Positions 8,027 to 16,227 of a stretch of 64,000 nt of DNA are shown one piece after another. This DNA is from Acinetobacter chinensis. GTDB lineage: Bacteria > Pseudomonadota > Gammaproteobacteria > Pseudomonadales > Moraxellaceae. The translations under genes and the position numbers were made by a program. Each line of letters begins with the position of its first letter. The stretch's first letter is position 1. Below the pieces are notes generated by a model, which searched no databases, was not told the origin of the DNA, and saw only the letters and a program-made list of their open reading frames with translations. Location of the stretch: contig NZ_CP032134.1 of NCBI RefSeq assembly GCF_002165375.2, forward strand, positions 124,001 to 188,000, given 5' to 3'.

Positions 8027-8936
8027 AGTGCTGATACCCTTGAAATTGAATGGAGTAATCTATGCCATTCTGCTGATAAGTTAATCCCAATTTACTGGTA
8101 ATTTGTCCAATTATCGTAATATTGACATCTAATTGTTGTTGCAAAAGTTTTTCATAATTCTGCGGGTTGATTGTAAAGCATAACTCATAGTCATCGCCAC
8201 CCGCCAACGCATATTGCCACTGCTTTTCGTGTTGTAATTTTTTTATTTCCGTGTGAACAGGTAACTGGGTCAGTTCCAGCACTGCACCACATGCGGATGC
8301 TTTTAAAATATGCCCCAGATCCTGAGCCAGACCATCAGAGACATCAATCATGCTGGAGGCAAGTCCCTGAAGCTGAAAGCCCAGTTGACAGCGAGGAGTT
8401 GGATAATCCAGCCGCTGCTGCAGTGGATGCCCCAGATGCTGTAATCCAAATGCCGCATCACCAAGTGTGCCACTGACACAGATCAGATCGCCAGGCTTTG
8501 CACCGGAACGCCGTACAGCACGACCTTGCTGAATCCAGCCGAGGGCAGTGACAGAAATGGTCAGATGAGGGCTTTGGGTAGTGTCTCCACCGATTAAGCT
8601 TACACCATATTGATTACAGCAGTCGTAAAGACCCTGGCTGAAACCTTTCAGCCATTCGTGATCAATATGGTCTAAGCTCAGTGCCAGTAAAATGCTGTGT
8701 GGTTTTGCACCCATTGCGGCAATATCAGATAAATTGACAGCAACAGATTTCCAGCCAATGGCGTGTGCGGAAGTATCGAGAGGGAAATGCCGACCGGCAA
8801 CCAGTGTATCTGCACAGATCACCAGCTGTTGTCCTGCAGGTGGTGTGAGCAGGGCTGAGTCATCACCGACACCAAGATCAGCACCACTGTTGTGATGTTG
8901 TTTAAAGTAGGTGTCTATAATTGAAAACTCAGCCAT
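8019..8936 (-). CDS. thiL: Thiamine-monophosphate kinase ThiL
   Basis: 305 aa from the ATG at 8936; a TTG two codons earlier is less likely. ThiL phosphorylates thiamine monophosphate to the cofactor thiamine diphosphate. It belongs to the AIR-synthase-related ATP-binding superfamily: GVGDDSALL, VNLSDIAAMGA, GGDTTQS and DVSDGLAQDLGHI are the expected phosphate and Mg2+-binding segments. It starts 15 bp after the nusB stop and overlaps pgpA by 8 nt, within the minus-strand riboflavin/nusB operon. Confidence 0.96.
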   Translation of the reverse strand: MAEFSIIDTYFKQHHNSGADLGVGDDSALLTPPAGQQLVICADTLVAGRHFPLDTSAHAIGWKSVAVNLSDIAAMGAKPHSILLALSLDHIDHEWLKGFSQGLYDCCNQYGVSLIGGDTTQSPHLTISVTALGWIQQGRAVRRSGAKPGDLICVSGTLGDAAFGLQHLGHPLQQRLDYPTPRCQLGFQLQGLASSMIDVSDGLAQDLGHILKASACGAVLELTQLPVHTEIKKLQHEKQWQYALAGGDDYELCFTINPQNYEKLLQQQLDVNITIIGQITSKLGLTYQQNGIDYSIQFQGYQHFA

Positions 8937-8951
8937 CAGCAATCTTTCGGA

Positions 8952-9401
8952 TCAGTTGGATTGCTGTTTTTCTGCTGCACGCAGTGATGTTGCAAGGCGG
9001 TCAAGTACACCATTGATGTATTTATGACTGTCTGCACCACCGAAGTGTTTCGCCAGTTCAATGGATTCATCCAGTACCACACGGTATGGAATTTCCAGAT
9101 GTTCTTTCAGTTCGTAAGCACCCAGACGGAGCGTTGCAAGTTCAACGCCATCCAGTGCTGTAACTTCACGGTCAAGAACAGGAACAAGCAGAGCATCCAG
9201 TTCTTCAGTGCTGGCAACCACCTGGGTCAGCAGTTCATGATAATAGCCAAGATCCACTTTGTGCATGGCATTTTCAGCACGGGTACGGGCTTCAATTTCA
9301 TGTACAGGATTGTGGCTCATTTGCCATTCATAAATGCCCTGTACGGCAAAACGGCGTGCTTTCCGTTTTGCTGCATAGGTTGCCTGGAGTGTTTGCGACA
9401 T
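8952..9401 (-). CDS. nusB: Transcription antitermination factor NusB
   Basis: 149 aa. NusB binds boxA RNA together with NusE (S10) in the rRNA antitermination complex. The sequence is all-helical with the family's basic N-terminus (AAKRKARRFAVQGIYEWQ) and the C-terminal PYRVVLDESIELAKHFGGADSHKYINGVLD region, the most conserved part of NusB. It starts 3 bp after the ribH stop, so it is co-transcribed with ribH and ribB. Confidence 0.97.
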   Translation of the reverse strand: MSQTLQATYAAKRKARRFAVQGIYEWQMSHNPVHEIEARTRAENAMHKVDLGYYHELLTQVVASTEELDALLVPVLDREVTALDGVELATLRLGAYELKEHLEIPYRVVLDESIELAKHFGGADSHKYINGVLDRLATSLRAAEKQQSN

Positions 9402-9404
9402 GCT

Positions 9405-9875
9405 TTAGATAGCCTTTAACAAGTTAACCATTTCAATAGCAGTAAGTGCAGCTTCGCTGCCTTTATTACCTGCTTTTGTACCTGAGCGTTCAATCGCCTG
9501 TTCAATACTGTCCGTAGTCAATACGCCATTAATTACCGGTAAGCCAGTGTCCAGCCCAACAACGCCCAGACCTTTGGCACATTCACCGGCAACAAAGTCG
9601 AAGTGCGGCGTACTGCCACGAATGACTGCACCTAATGCAATCACTGCGTCAAAACGACCCGCAGCTGCGAGTTTTTTAGCGACAACAGGAAGTTCCCATG
9701 CACCTGGTGCATGAACAACTTCAATATTATCTTCTGACACACCATGACGTTTCAGTGTATCAATTGCACCTTCAAGCAGGTGTTCAACAACAAAACTGTT
9801 GAAACGACCAACCAGGATCGCGTAACGGCCTTCGCTCGCGAGATGTAATAAACCTTCAATTCGGCGAATCGCCAT
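9405..9875 (-). CDS. ribH: 6,7-dimethyl-8-ribityllumazine synthase
   Basis: 156 aa. It condenses 3,4-dihydroxy-2-butanone 4-phosphate (made by the adjacent RibB) with the ribitylamino-pyrimidine to give lumazine, the penultimate riboflavin step. Seen: GRFNSFVVEHLLEGA, PGAWELPVVAKKL, ALGAVIRGSTPHFDFV with the catalytic His in the last block, and NGVLTTDSIEQA. It lies 11 bp downstream of ribB and 3 bp upstream of nusB. Also called ribE in some annotations. Confidence 0.97.
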   Translation of the reverse strand: MAIRRIEGLLHLASEGRYAILVGRFNSFVVEHLLEGAIDTLKRHGVSEDNIEVVHAPGAWELPVVAKKLAAAGRFDAVIALGAVIRGSTPHFDFVAGECAKGLGVVGLDTGLPVINGVLTTDSIEQAIERSGTKAGNKGSEAALTAIEMVNLLKAI

Positions 9876-9886
9876 AGCAACCTCGA

Positions 9887-11008
9887 TTATTTTTCAGATG
9901 TTTGATGAGCGGTGACATATTCCACCACTTCCAGGTTAAATCCAGATAGAGCGTTGAAGCGTAAAGGTGAGCTGAGCAGCTTCATCTTTTCAACACCTAA
10001 ATCACGTAAAATCTGTGCGCCAACACCAATGGTCTGATACTGCTGAGACAGTGCCGCACTCGATTTGGTTTTCTTCGGTGCAGTCAGACTGTCCAGTGCA
10101 GGACCCAGGTCCTGAAGATGACGCTGACCAATCCATACCAGCACACCACGGTCGCTTGCAGCAACAGTTTTCAGTGCACGGTCCAGATTCCAGGCCGGTT
10201 CACCTTCCTGTTTATTCAGTTTTAACAGGTCACGTGCAGGGCTGAAGCCATGAACGCGTACAGTGGTGATGCCTTCTTTCGGTTCGCCTTTCACGAGTGC
10301 CAGGTGAATGTCCGGGTTACCGACTTCGCGGTAACGGTACAGTTCAAATGCACCATATTCTGTGTCAATACTTTGCTGATCAATACGTTCCACAGTCTGT
10401 TCATTGGTCATGCGGTAATGAATCAGATCTGCAATGGTACCAATTTTCAGACCATGTTTTTCAGCAAAAACTTCCAAGTCTGGACGACGTGCCATTGTAC
10501 CATCTTCATTGATGATTTCGCAGATCACTGAAGCAGGTTCAAGTCCAGCCAGGCGTGATAAATCACAACCGGCTTCGGTATGTCCTGCACGGTGCAGTAC
10601 ACCACCAGGCTGTGCCATCAATGGAAAAATATGTCCAGGCTGTACAATATCAGCCGGTTTAGCATGTGCCGCTACAGCGGTCTGAATGGTATGAGCACGT
10701 TCAGCAGGTGAAATGCCTGTAGAAATGCCGTTTGCTGCTTCAATGGAAAGCGTGAAATTTGTACCATGCTGTGCGCCGTTGGCGTCGACCATTAAAGGCA
10801 GGTTCAGTTGCTGGCAGCGTTCACGGCTTAAAGTCAGACAAACCAGTCCACGTGCATGAGTGATCATGAAATTGATGTCTTCAGGGCGGACATGCGTAGC
10901 AGCAATCACAAGATCGCCTTCATTTTCACGGTCTTCATCATCCATCAGGATGACCATTTTCCCTGCACGGATGTCTGCTACAAGTTCTTCAACTGTATTG
11001 AGCGGCAT
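9887..11008 (-). CDS. ribB: 3,4-dihydroxy-2-butanone-4-phosphate synthase with degenerate GTP cyclohydrolase II-like domain
   Basis: 373 aa from the ATG at 11008, preceded by AAGGTG. Residues 1 to about 200 are an intact DHBP synthase domain: MDDEDRENEGDLV, THARGLVCL, RAGHTEAGCDLSRLAG and the catalytic region near CEIINEDGTMARR. The C-terminal portion (about 210-365) has the layout of RibA but lacks the zinc-binding cysteines and the HSEC-type catalytic motif of GTP cyclohydrolase II. It therefore probably has only RibB activity, and GTP cyclohydrolase II would need another gene. It is first in the ribB-ribH-nusB-thiL-pgpA run. No FMN riboswitch is seen upstream. Confidence 0.93.
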   Translation of the reverse strand: MPLNTVEELVADIRAGKMVILMDDEDRENEGDLVIAATHVRPEDINFMITHARGLVCLTLSRERCQQLNLPLMVDANGAQHGTNFTLSIEAANGISTGISPAERAHTIQTAVAAHAKPADIVQPGHIFPLMAQPGGVLHRAGHTEAGCDLSRLAGLEPASVICEIINEDGTMARRPDLEVFAEKHGLKIGTIADLIHYRMTNEQTVERIDQQSIDTEYGAFELYRYREVGNPDIHLALVKGEPKEGITTVRVHGFSPARDLLKLNKQEGEPAWNLDRALKTVAASDRGVLVWIGQRHLQDLGPALDSLTAPKKTKSSAALSQQYQTIGVGAQILRDLGVEKMKLLSSPLRFNALSGFNLEVVEYVTAHQTSEK

Positions 11009-11131
11009 CAATTTTCACCTTTTTATCTGTCTCAAGCGACATATTAACTGCATTGACTGGCGCATAGTTTAACGTGTTTTTACGAAATTTTCCTATGCTT
11101 CTTGGTTTTCTCTATTGGTTCATTGTTATAC

Positions 11132-11160
11132 ACACCCCGTTAAAACTTGAAAAGGGGTGT
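11132..11160. repeat. Inverted repeat ACACCCC/GGGGTGT
   Basis: ACACCCC (11132-11138) pairs with GGGGTGT (11154-11160) around a 15-nt AT-rich loop, about 125 bp upstream of ribB. No clean T-tract follows on either strand, so it could be an operator or leader hairpin rather than a terminator. Confidence 0.35.
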
Positions 11161-11357
11161 AAATTTTAAAACAGAGAAAGCTGTCCAATAAACAGGCAGC
11201 TGATCACAGGATGATGATCTTATCATCAGAAAGATGATACAGAGGCGACTTTACTGCATGATTCAGGCAGGGCTCAAAGATAGATAAAGCGGTCAGGATT
11301 GATCTGAAAAAACATATTATCGACAATTTTTTCAAAAAGACCGTTCAGATCAACCAT

Positions 11358-11392
11358 AAAAAAAGCCCCGATCTTTCGATCAGGGCTTTTTT
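11358..11392 (-). terminator. Intrinsic terminator of the tRNA-Gly operon
   Basis: AAAAAAGCCCC-GATC / GATC-A-GGGC-TTTTTT around a TTTC loop, just downstream of the second tRNA-Gly on the minus strand. Both flanks are A/T tracts, so it could work in both directions. Confidence 0.8.
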
Positions 11393-11398
11393 AGAATC

Positions 11399-11474
11399 TG
11401 GAGCGGGAAAGGAGACTCGAACTCCCGACCCCAACCTTGGCAAGGTTATGCTCTACCAACTGAGCTATTCCCGC
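11399..11474 (-). tRNA. tRNA-Gly (GCC), downstream copy with encoded CCA
   Basis: Minus strand, 5' end at 11474. Acceptor GCGGGAA pairs with TTCCCGC; D-loop AGCTCAGTTGGTAGAGC; anticodon GCC in TTGCCAA; T-arm GGGAGTTCGAGTCTCC; discriminator T, then an encoded CCA (11401-11399). The 73-nt body is identical to the upstream copy 47 bp away. Confidence 0.97.
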
Positions 11475-11521
11475 GGAGTCTGTTCAGTTTTTTAAATAAA
11501 AAACCAAATGAAAAAATTTTG

Positions 11522-11594
11522 AGCGGGAAAGGAGACTCGAACTCCCGACCCCAACCTTGGCAAGGTTATGCTCTACCAACTGAGCTATTCCCGC
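11522..11594 (-). tRNA. tRNA-Gly (GCC), upstream copy without encoded CCA
   Basis: Identical in its 73-nt body to the neighbouring copy, but the bases after the discriminator read CAA instead of CCA, so this tRNA depends on CCA addition. It lies closest to the promoter, and both copies are probably cut from one transcript. Confidence 0.97.
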
Positions 11595-11603
11595 ATGCGG
11601 TGT

Positions 11604-11631
11604 ATAATACATTATGTAAAAACAGGGTCAA
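11604..11631 (-). promoter_or_regulatory. Sigma70 promoter of the tRNA-Gly pair
   Basis: Minus-strand TTGACC (11631-11626), a 16-bp spacer and TATTAT (11609-11604), with the mature tRNA 5' end about 10 bp downstream of the -10 box. Confidence 0.7.
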
Positions 11632-11818
11632 TAACTTTATGAAAAAACTTGGATCAATTGAATAAAATAAAAACACTTATGCTGAAAAATGAGAGTTTTT
11701 GAGCTGTTTTTGGCATGGAGGTACTCTGTTGTTACGCTAATGATTTAATTTTAAACAGCAAAAAGACAGAGCAGAACAGGTATAATCAGTTCAGTTTTAA
11801 CTTTCAGGAGACTTTGCC

Positions 11819-12130
11819 ATGAGTCTGCAACAGCAACTGACAGAACGTCTGCAATCTTCATTTTCTCCGGTACATCTGGAAGTAGTGAATGAATCATCAG
11901 GTCACGGTGGATATTTCCCTGGAAAGGAATCACATTTTAAAGTGGTTGTGGTCAGTGATGCTTTCAATGGACTGCGTCTGGTACAGAGACACCAGAAAGT
12001 CTATGCAGCAGCTGAAGGTCTGCTTGGAGCAGGGCTGATACATGCACTGGCTATTCATGCATTTTTACCTGCCGAATGGCAGGGACAGGATACATCCAGC
12101 CCAGACTGCGCACATGCGCCAAAAGCGTAA
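11819..12130 (+). CDS. BolA family protein
   Basis: 103 aa. BolA-fold proteins work with monothiol glutaredoxins in Fe-S handling and, in some bacteria, as stress-linked regulators. Seen: the family's LEVVNESSGHGG block with the conserved His, the FKVVVVSDAFNGLRLVQRHQ core, and GLIHALAIHAF helix 3. A TCAGGAGAC Shine-Dalgarno precedes the ATG. It is 14 bp upstream of a SirB2-like membrane protein gene, a pairing suggesting co-transcription. The C-terminal tail contains one Cys. Confidence 0.92.
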   Translation: MSLQQQLTERLQSSFSPVHLEVVNESSGHGGYFPGKESHFKVVVVSDAFNGLRLVQRHQKVYAAAEGLLGAGLIHALAIHAFLPAEWQGQDTSSPDCAHAPKA

Positions 12131-12144
12131 CAGGTAGCTGACAG

Positions 12145-12540
12145 ATGGAAAATTATCAGTTGACGCTTCAGTCCATTCACCTGTTTGCTGTGGTTGTGGT
12201 CTGTATAGTTATTGCTGCACGGGCACTGACTTTATTTAAAGGCACGCAGGGGCATTTGCCTAATCCGGCAGGACGTAAGCTTTTTGTTGCACTTCAGCAT
12301 GCATCCATGACCGTCCTTGTCCTGACAGGGATTGTGTTGCTTTATCTGAAAAATTTTGAAGTCCAGAGCTGGTTCTATGCCAAACTTATTCTGTTTGCAG
12401 TGTTATTGTCTTCTTTAAGTAAGGCATACCGTAAAACAGATACGGTTTTTCTGGCACAGCGCAGAGCAGGGCTGTTTCTTGCTGCTGTGGCTATGCTGGG
12501 AATTATTGGACTGGTGATGATTAAACCAAATTTTGGTTAA
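12145..12540 (+). CDS. SirB2-like integral membrane protein
   Basis: 131 aa with four predicted transmembrane segments (about residues 8-28, 48-66, 74-91 and 104-125). The sequence resembles the SirB2 family, named from an invasion-gene regulator locus but of unknown biochemical function. It follows the BolA gene at 14 bp. A terminator hairpin follows the stop. Confidence 0.75.
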   Translation: MENYQLTLQSIHLFAVVVVCIVIAARALTLFKGTQGHLPNPAGRKLFVALQHASMTVLVLTGIVLLYLKNFEVQSWFYAKLILFAVLLSSLSKAYRKTDTVFLAQRRAGLFLAAVAMLGIIGLVMIKPNFG

Positions 12541-12567
12541 TTGTCAGACATTTTTTTCGAGTATGGA

Positions 12568-12592
12568 GCAGTTCTGCGTTAAACTGCTTTTT
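12568..12592 (+). terminator. Intrinsic terminator after the SirB2-like gene
   Basis: GCAGTT / AACTGC stem with an 8-nt loop followed by TTTTT. Confidence 0.6.
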
Positions 12593-12625
12593 CGCATATA
12601 AATATAATTGAAATAAGGGGTTCCA

Positions 12626-13462
12626 ATGCTTACACGCGTGGTTTTCAACCAGAAAGGTGGAGTAGGTAAGTCGAGCATTACAGTTAATCTGGCTGCGATC
12701 AGCGCTTTTCAGGGGCTGAAAACCCTGGTGATTGATCTTGATCCACAGGCAAACTCAAGTCAGTACCTGCTGGGTGATGATGCCACTTACAATGTGGACA
12801 AGCCTGCACTGGAACCGAATATTCAGAATTATTTTGAAGAAGTGCTGGGCACAGGACAGAGCAAGGGGCTGCTGGGCAATGCGATTGGTTCGATTCTGAA
12901 AAACAGATCCCGTGGTCTTGAGGATTATGTGCATCAGTCACCTTTTAAAAACCTGGATGTAATTCCTGCCAGTCCGGATCTCGGATCACTTGCACATGCA
13001 CTCGAGTCCAAACATAAGATTTATAAACTGCGGGATGCTTTACAACAGCTGGCAGGTAAATATGACCGTGTCTTTATTGATACTCCGCCAGCATTCAACT
13101 TTTTCACACTGTCCGCACTGATTGCTTCAGATCGGGTGCTGATTCCTTTTGACTGTGATGTGTTCTCTAAACGTGCACTGCAGACTCTGATTCAGAATGT
13201 ACTGGAAACCCAGGATGATCATAATGACCGCCTTGAAATTGAAGGGATTGTGGTCAATCAGTTCCAGGGACAGGCAAAACTGCCGCGTGAGGTGGTACAG
13301 CAGTTAAAGGATGAAGGTCTACCGGTACTGAATCATATGTTGCCGCCGTCAGTACTGATGAAAGAATCTCATCATAAAAATCTACCGCTCATTCATCTTG
13401 CAACAGATCATAAATTGACGCAGGCCTATCAGTCATTGTTCAATGAGATAGAACAGAAATAA
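12626..13462 (+). CDS. ParA family ATPase
   Basis: 278 aa. ParA/MinD-type P-loop ATPases position DNA or protein cargo; this solitary chromosomal copy has no ParB gene beside it. Seen: the deviant Walker A KGGVGKSS at residues 10-17 with the signature lysine, LVIDLDPQANSS (Walker A'), and FIDTPPAF (Walker B). An insert of roughly 45 residues with basic character (about 65-110) separates the first motifs. AAGGGG precedes the ATG. A lipoprotein gene follows after 15 bp. Its cargo cannot be read from the sequence. Confidence 0.85.
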   Translation: MLTRVVFNQKGGVGKSSITVNLAAISAFQGLKTLVIDLDPQANSSQYLLGDDATYNVDKPALEPNIQNYFEEVLGTGQSKGLLGNAIGSILKNRSRGLEDYVHQSPFKNLDVIPASPDLGSLAHALESKHKIYKLRDALQQLAGKYDRVFIDTPPAFNFFTLSALIASDRVLIPFDCDVFSKRALQTLIQNVLETQDDHNDRLEIEGIVVNQFQGQAKLPREVVQQLKDEGLPVLNHMLPPSVLMKESHHKNLPLIHLATDHKLTQAYQSLFNEIEQK

Positions 13463-13477
13463 AGCTGGAATAAGAGT

Positions 13478-13870
13478 ATGAAAACAATTTACCTCAGTCT
13501 GCTGGCTGGCAGCACACTATTGCTCGGTGCCTGCGCAACAACGGTTAAACCGACTTATGTGTCACCGACACAGTATCAGGCACTGAACTGTTCGCAGCTG
13601 CAAAGTGAATATAACCGTATTCAGCAGCATCTGGATAATGGGGTTCAGCCTCCTAAACGTACTGGAGTCGGTCTAGGTGTCGGGCTTGGTGGTGGTTGGG
13701 GCAGTCGTGGTGGCTGGGGGATCGGTCCAAGTATTTCGGTCAATATGGGACAGTCATCCAACACGAAAAACACTGAAAAAGCACGTTTGCTGGGTGAACA
13801 GGAAGCGGTGGTTCAGGCAGCAAAATTTAAAGGTTGCCCAATTATTGTCCGGATTAAGCAGGCTTCATGA
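13478..13870 (+). CDS. Putative lipoprotein
   Basis: 130 aa. The N-terminus MKTIYLSLLAGSTLLLGAC has a clear lipobox (LGAC), so the mature protein is lipidated at Cys19. The middle is Gly-rich (a GVGLGVGLGGGWGSRGGWG-type segment at residues 62-80), like glycine-zipper or amyloid-like lipoproteins. One further Cys pair (NCS, KGCP) could form a disulfide. Function unknown; it follows the ParA gene closely. Confidence 0.8.
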   Translation: MKTIYLSLLAGSTLLLGACATTVKPTYVSPTQYQALNCSQLQSEYNRIQQHLDNGVQPPKRTGVGLGVGLGGGWGSRGGWGIGPSISVNMGQSSNTKNTEKARLLGEQEAVVQAAKFKGCPIIVRIKQAS

Positions 13871-14086
13871 GTCAGTTTTCAGTCATGACTGCGGTTTTTC
13901 AGCGGTTATGACTGAATGAAATTTTAGCAAAATGTTTCAAAAAAAATATTTAAATAATAAAGAATTATAAAAAATAAAGTCTCAATAATGGCGCAGCAGG
14001 TCATCTTTGGACTTTGAATTATTTGGCAGAATTTATCTTTTTCGTATAAGGTGTGTCACTCTTTTCCTTTGGTAAAACAGGTGTCT

Positions 14087-14677
14087 ATGATTGAGAACTG
14101 GCTTTTTGTACTGGCTGTTTTCGCGGTTCTGATGATTCCAGGTCCGACCAATGCCTTACTTGCAAGTTCTGCACATCAACAGGGTATTGCCCGCACCAGT
14201 CTGTTTATTCCTGCTGAAATGATGGGTTATCTGTATTCCATCAGTCTGTGGGCACTGGTTATTCACCTGACAGCACCTATCTGGCCTCACTTTATTACAC
14301 TTTTACATGTACTGAGTGCTGCTTACGTTATCTGGCTGGCTTTTCATTTATGGAAAGAATCACAGTTACAGCACCATAATCAGAAATATACTGCGATACG
14401 TCCAAAGCAGCTGTTTTTCGCAACCATGAAAAATCCGAAATCTTTGTTGTTTGCAGCAGGGATTTTTCCTCAGACCGCCTGGGACTCTCCAGCTGTTACG
14501 TTACTGGTACTGGGTGTTTTCTGTATGGTGCTGTTACCGACAGCAATTTTCTGGATGCTGTTTGGACAGGCGATACTTGCAGGAAAATACCAGCAAAAAA
14601 ATGCCGACCTGCTGTATAAAGGGTCGGCACTGTTACTGATCATCTGTATGTTACCGGTGATGTTCCGTTTTTTCTGA
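14087..14677 (+). CDS. LysE/RhtB family amino-acid exporter
   Basis: 196 aa from the ATG at 14087 (CAGGTG upstream); an upstream GTG would add 12 residues unlike the family. Members export amino acids with about six membrane segments. Seen: the signature MIPGPTNALLASS near the N-terminus and the MKNPKSLLFA motif mid-protein, equivalent to the NPK motif of RhtB. Substrate not assignable. Confidence 0.87.
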   Translation: MIENWLFVLAVFAVLMIPGPTNALLASSAHQQGIARTSLFIPAEMMGYLYSISLWALVIHLTAPIWPHFITLLHVLSAAYVIWLAFHLWKESQLQHHNQKYTAIRPKQLFFATMKNPKSLLFAAGIFPQTAWDSPAVTLLVLGVFCMVLLPTAIFWMLFGQAILAGKYQQKNADLLYKGSALLLIICMLPVMFRFF

Positions 14678-14689
14678 GACCTGTTCTAC

Positions 14690-15340
14690 TCAGGTCGATT
14701 TTTTAGAAAATTTCTGACGCAGAAAACCAATCACGCCTGGCAGCACACTTAAAATAATAATACCGAAAATTAAATGAGTGAAATTGTCTTTCACAATAGG
14801 CATATTACCAAACATATAACCCAGAATAATGAAAGAGCCGACCCAGCAGATTGCGCCTACCACATTATAAGTCAGAAAATATTTGTAGTTCATGCTGCCT
14901 GCGCCAGCGACAAAAGGGGCGAAGGTGCGGGCAAAGGGAATAAAACGGGCAAAAATAATGGTTTTTCCGCCGTGTTTTTCAAAGAACTGTGAGGTTTTGA
15001 TTAAATGCTGCTTATTGATAAAGCGGGATTCAATTTCAAACACCCGTGGACCAATATATTTCCCGATATGGTAATTGAGCGTATCCCCAAGGACAGCAGC
15101 AATAAACAGCAGAATAATCAGTATGACGGGATCCATTGCACCAGTGGACGCTGCAAGTGCGCCTGCTGCAAAAAGCAGGCTGTCGCCAGGCAGAAATGGC
15201 ATGACCACCAGACCTGTTTCGACAAAAATAATCAGGAACAGAATTGCATAAATCCAAATGCCATAATTACGAATAAATTCGAGCAGATGGTCATCAACAT
15301 GTAAGATAAAATCAATCAGTTCCATGAGTCTTGAGTGCAT
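14690..15340 (-). CDS. dedA: DedA family inner membrane protein
   Basis: 216 aa, most like E. coli DedA proper (shared LIDFILH start, ETGLVV-PFLPGDSLLF, EKHGGKTII-ARF, RTFAPFVAG-G-M). DedA-family proteins belong to the VTT/SNARE-associated superfamily, implicated in lipid-carrier flipping and membrane homeostasis. Four to five membrane segments are visible. An in-frame ATG four codons downstream (15328) is an alternative start. It converges with the upstream LysE gene. Confidence 0.92.
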   Translation of the reverse strand: MHSRLMELIDFILHVDDHLLEFIRNYGIWIYAILFLIIFVETGLVVMPFLPGDSLLFAAGALAASTGAMDPVILIILLFIAAVLGDTLNYHIGKYIGPRVFEIESRFINKQHLIKTSQFFEKHGGKTIIFARFIPFARTFAPFVAGAGSMNYKYFLTYNVVGAICWVGSFIILGYMFGNMPIVKDNFTHLIFGIIILSVLPGVIGFLRQKFSKKST

Positions 15341-15519
15341 AAAATAGTGCTCAGATGCTATCAGTCTGTGCTTTTAAAGTCAGTATTAAAACGTAATTAA
15401 TTTATCGGCAGTCTGTTGCAAAAATGGAATGATGGGTATTAAAAAACCATATTTAACACCAATAAGAAACGACTTAATCTGTGCACATCTTCTGAACAAT
15501 ATTCAAAAAAGGTCCGAAC

Positions 15520-15939
15520 ATGTTAAATCCAAATGTTGTTGTTAAAAATCTGAGTGAACAACCTCAAATCAATGCTGTGATCAGCCTGGTTGCCCGTATC
15601 CTGATGGCATATATCTTTATTGTCGCGGGCTGGGGGAAAATTACTGCCTATACCGCGACAGCAGGTTATATGGAATCGATGGGTGTTCCCGCTGCATTGC
15701 TGCCAGTGACGATTCTAGTGGAACTGGGTGGTGGTCTGGCATTGCTGTTTGGTTTTCAGGCACGCTTTGCAGCACTGGGTCTGGCTGTATTCAGCTTAAT
15801 CACCGCATTTTTATTTCATGGTGGCGCGGATGATGCAATCAACTTCATGAAAAACTTAGCCATGACCGGTGGTCTGTTCTTCCTGATGCTGCATGGTGCA
15901 GGTAAATTCAGTCTTGATCATATGATTGAAAATAACTGA
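15520..15939 (+). CDS. DoxX family membrane protein
   Basis: 139 aa with four hydrophobic segments. Seen: the family pattern LVARILMAYIFIVAGWGKI, GVP...LLPVTILVELGGGLALL, and FMKNLAMTGGLFFL. DoxX-like proteins are quinone- or redox-associated membrane proteins of ill-defined role. A long upstream gap and a strong terminator downstream indicate a single-gene unit. Confidence 0.88.
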   Translation: MLNPNVVVKNLSEQPQINAVISLVARILMAYIFIVAGWGKITAYTATAGYMESMGVPAALLPVTILVELGGGLALLFGFQARFAALGLAVFSLITAFLFHGGADDAINFMKNLAMTGGLFFLMLHGAGKFSLDHMIENN

Positions 15940-15953
15940 TCACCGATGAGTAA

Positions 15954-15977
15954 AGCCAGGCATCTGCCTGGCTTTTG
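15954..15977 (+). terminator. Intrinsic terminator after the DoxX gene
   Basis: Perfect 9-bp stem AGCCAGGCA/TGCCTGGCT with a TC loop, followed by TTTT. Confidence 0.8.
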
Positions 15978-16006
15978 CTGTTTTATGGAACAGCCGGATT
16001 AAAACA

Positions 16007-16096
16007 ATGATTCATAATGAAAGAACAGAACATCTGAACCATGTATTTCAGACGCTGACTCTGGATGAATTGATCGCGGTGAAAATACAGCAATAA
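16007..16096 (+). CDS. Possible 29-residue small ORF
   Basis: An ATG at 16007 opens a 29-codon frame between the DoxX terminator and guaA (MIHNERTEHL...LIAVKIQQ). It lacks a clear Shine-Dalgarno and resembles nothing I recognise; it could be a chance ORF or a gene remnant. Confidence 0.15.
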   Translation: MIHNERTEHLNHVFQTLTLDELIAVKIQQ

Positions 16097-16227
16097 ATTT
16101 TTTATTTTCAATCAGTTTATAAAATCACTTATAAAGTGAAACATCACCCGACTGAATAAAGTGCGTCCTGCCCAGAAAAATGTTAAAATGTCGCGCTTAT
16201 ATTCGTTTGCCTGCATAGTTGTATATC

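Larger units (their letters stand above)
11009..11398. other. Intergenic region between ribB and the tRNA genes
   Basis: About 390 bp with no credible gene. It holds the likely ribB promoter on the minus strand, an ACACCCC/GGGGTGT inverted repeat and the tRNA terminator. The conserved core of an FMN riboswitch is not recognisable on either strand. Confidence 0.5.

Noticed and set aside
11009..11300. FMN riboswitch upstream of ribB
   Set aside because: The conserved RFN core (AGGGTGAAATTCCC-like and ACCGGCGGT-like blocks) is not present on the minus strand here.
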